Assembly (NCBI GenBank): GCA_041584055.1
Contig: JBFHER010000206.1
Coordinates: 1-7,071, forward strand
Source of the DNA: JBFHER01 sp041584055
Lineage (GTDB): Bacteria > Bacteroidota > Bacteroidia > Bacteroidales > UBA5342
Length of the DNA stretch: 7,071 nucleotides
Reading direction: 5' to 3'
Part shown: in pieces, positions 6,404 to 7,071 of the stretch
How positions within the stretch are numbered: the first letter of the stretch is position 1
How the letters are laid out: each line of letters starts with the position of its first letter
The notes under the pieces: model-generated
The model's input: only the letters and a program-made list of their open reading frames with translations
What the model was told of the DNA's origin: nothing
Database searches by the model: none
Position numbers and translations under genes: made by a program

Positions 6404-7071
6404 ATGAATAAAAGAAAGTTATTACAAATATTCGCGGCGGTATTCATCGTCTTTTGGGGGATAAGTTGCTCAACAGATGAGGTATTACGCAAGCCAAATT
6501 TCGTCATCATCTTTACCGATGACCAGGGCTACCAGGATTTGGGGTGTTTTGGCTCACCCAACATTCAATCGCCCAACCTGGATAAGATGGCTACCGAAGG
6601 CGTAAAACTGACCAATTTTTATGTGGCAGCACCGCTTTGTACGCCATCAAGAGCGGCATTGATGACCGGCTCTTACCCAACACGTGTAAATATGGCGGAA
6701 AGGGTTTTGCTTGCTGCCGATGCCAAAGGGCTTAATCCTGATGAGATTACCATTGCTGAGGTTTTAAAATCAGCTGGATATAAAACGGGTATGTTTGGAA
6801 AATGGCATTTGGGCGATCAGCCTGAGTTTATGCCCACTCGACAGGGATTTGACGAGTTTTTTGGCTTGCCTTACAGCTACGATATTAGCCCGTTTCATGG
6901 CAATAACAAGAAATACAATTTTCCACCACTACCTTTAATGGATGGCGAAACTGTGATCGAAGAAAATCCCGATTGCGACTATCTTACAAAAAGAATTACT
7001 GAACGTGCGGTTCATTTTATTGAGGAGAACAAGGACGAACCATTTTTTCTTTACCTGCCACATCCTGCTCC
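6404..7071 (+). CDS. Type I (S1 family) formylglycine sulfatase, lipoprotein, 3'-truncated by window edge
   Basis: The first 222 residues of an arylsulfatase-like enzyme are present; full-length relatives usually have about 450-550. The ATG at 6404 gives a lipoprotein signal with lipobox GISC and Cys22, followed by STDE, whose acidic residues would suit surface export. The catalytic hallmarks are FTDDQG (Asp39, Asp40, calcium binding), CTPSR at 79-83 (Cys79 is converted to formylglycine by a sulfatase-maturing enzyme, not encoded here), and GKWHLG with Lys133 and His135 contacting sulfate. Later GLPYSYDISPFH and FFLYLPHPAP match the general S1 layout. The missing C-terminal part normally holds the remaining metal ligands and substrate-specificity residues, so subfamily and the sulfate position removed are unknown. 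The 164-base gap before it contains a hairpin and a tandem repeat array. In context it would desulfate the glycan so that the exo-glycosidases can act. Confidence 0.95.
   Translation, partial: MNKRKLLQIFAAVFIVFWGISCSTDEVLRKPNFVIIFTDDQGYQDLGCFGSPNIQSPNLDKMATEGVKLTNFYVAAPLCTPSRAALMTGSYPTRVNMAERVLLAADAKGLNPDEITIAEVLKSAGYKTGMFGKWHLGDQPEFMPTRQGFDEFFGLPYSYDISPFHGNNKKYNFPPLPLMDGETVIEENPDCDYLTKRITERAVHFIEENKDEPFFLYLPHPA

Noticed and set aside
6223..6510. Minus-strand ORF of 95 codons with repeated KNQEP-like heptapeptides
   Set aside because: The peptide repeat is only the translation of the 7-base DNA array (three units = 21 bases = 7 residues). The frame also overlaps the sulfatase start and the end of the esterase gene.

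Overview
The window looks like part of a polysaccharide utilization locus (PUL) from a probably marine or algae-associated member of the Bacteroidota. The reasons are the moderate, AT-leaning composition, the lack of clear Shine-Dalgarno sites, the lipoprotein (SPII) and Sec signal peptides on consecutive carbohydrate-active enzymes, and the gene mix itself. No housekeeping gene, tRNA, rRNA, transposase, CRISPR array or SusC/SusD pair is present, so genus and exact substrate cannot be fixed from this sequence.

All five genes lie on the + strand. (1) At 2-736 is the 3' part of a five-bladed beta-propeller glycosidase most like GH117; its 5' end is outside the window. (2) At 788-2665 is a GH29 alpha-L-fucosidase-type lipoprotein with an extra C-terminal beta-rich domain. 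(3) At 2672-5140 is a GH95 alpha-L-fucosidase/alpha-L-galactosidase, starting 6 bases after gene 2. (4) A 187-base gap holds two perfect inverted repeats and is followed at 5328-6239 by a secreted SGNH-type carbohydrate O-acetylesterase (SASA/CE6-like). (5) A 164-base gap carries a small hairpin and eight tandem copies of a 7-base unit (TTGRYTC), followed at 6404 by the 5' part of a lipoprotein type I (S1, formylglycine) sulfatase that runs off the right edge.

Together the enzymes fit stepwise removal of decorations from a sulfated, acetylated, alpha-L-fucose- or alpha-L-galactose-containing algal glycan: the sulfatase removes sulfate, the esterase removes acetyl, GH29 and GH95 release terminal alpha-L-linked sugars, and the GH117-like enzyme may release anhydro-galactose or a related unit. 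Two substrate models remain open: an agar/porphyran-type galactan (favoured by the GH117-like gene, with GH29/GH95 acting on L-galactose) or a fucoidan-type polymer (favoured by GH29+GH95+sulfatase+esterase).

I see no convincing evidence of a wholly new system. The items most worth a second look are the heptanucleotide tandem array just upstream of the sulfatase, an Asp in place of a mechanistic Asn in the GH95 active-site motif, and the combination of enzymes itself.
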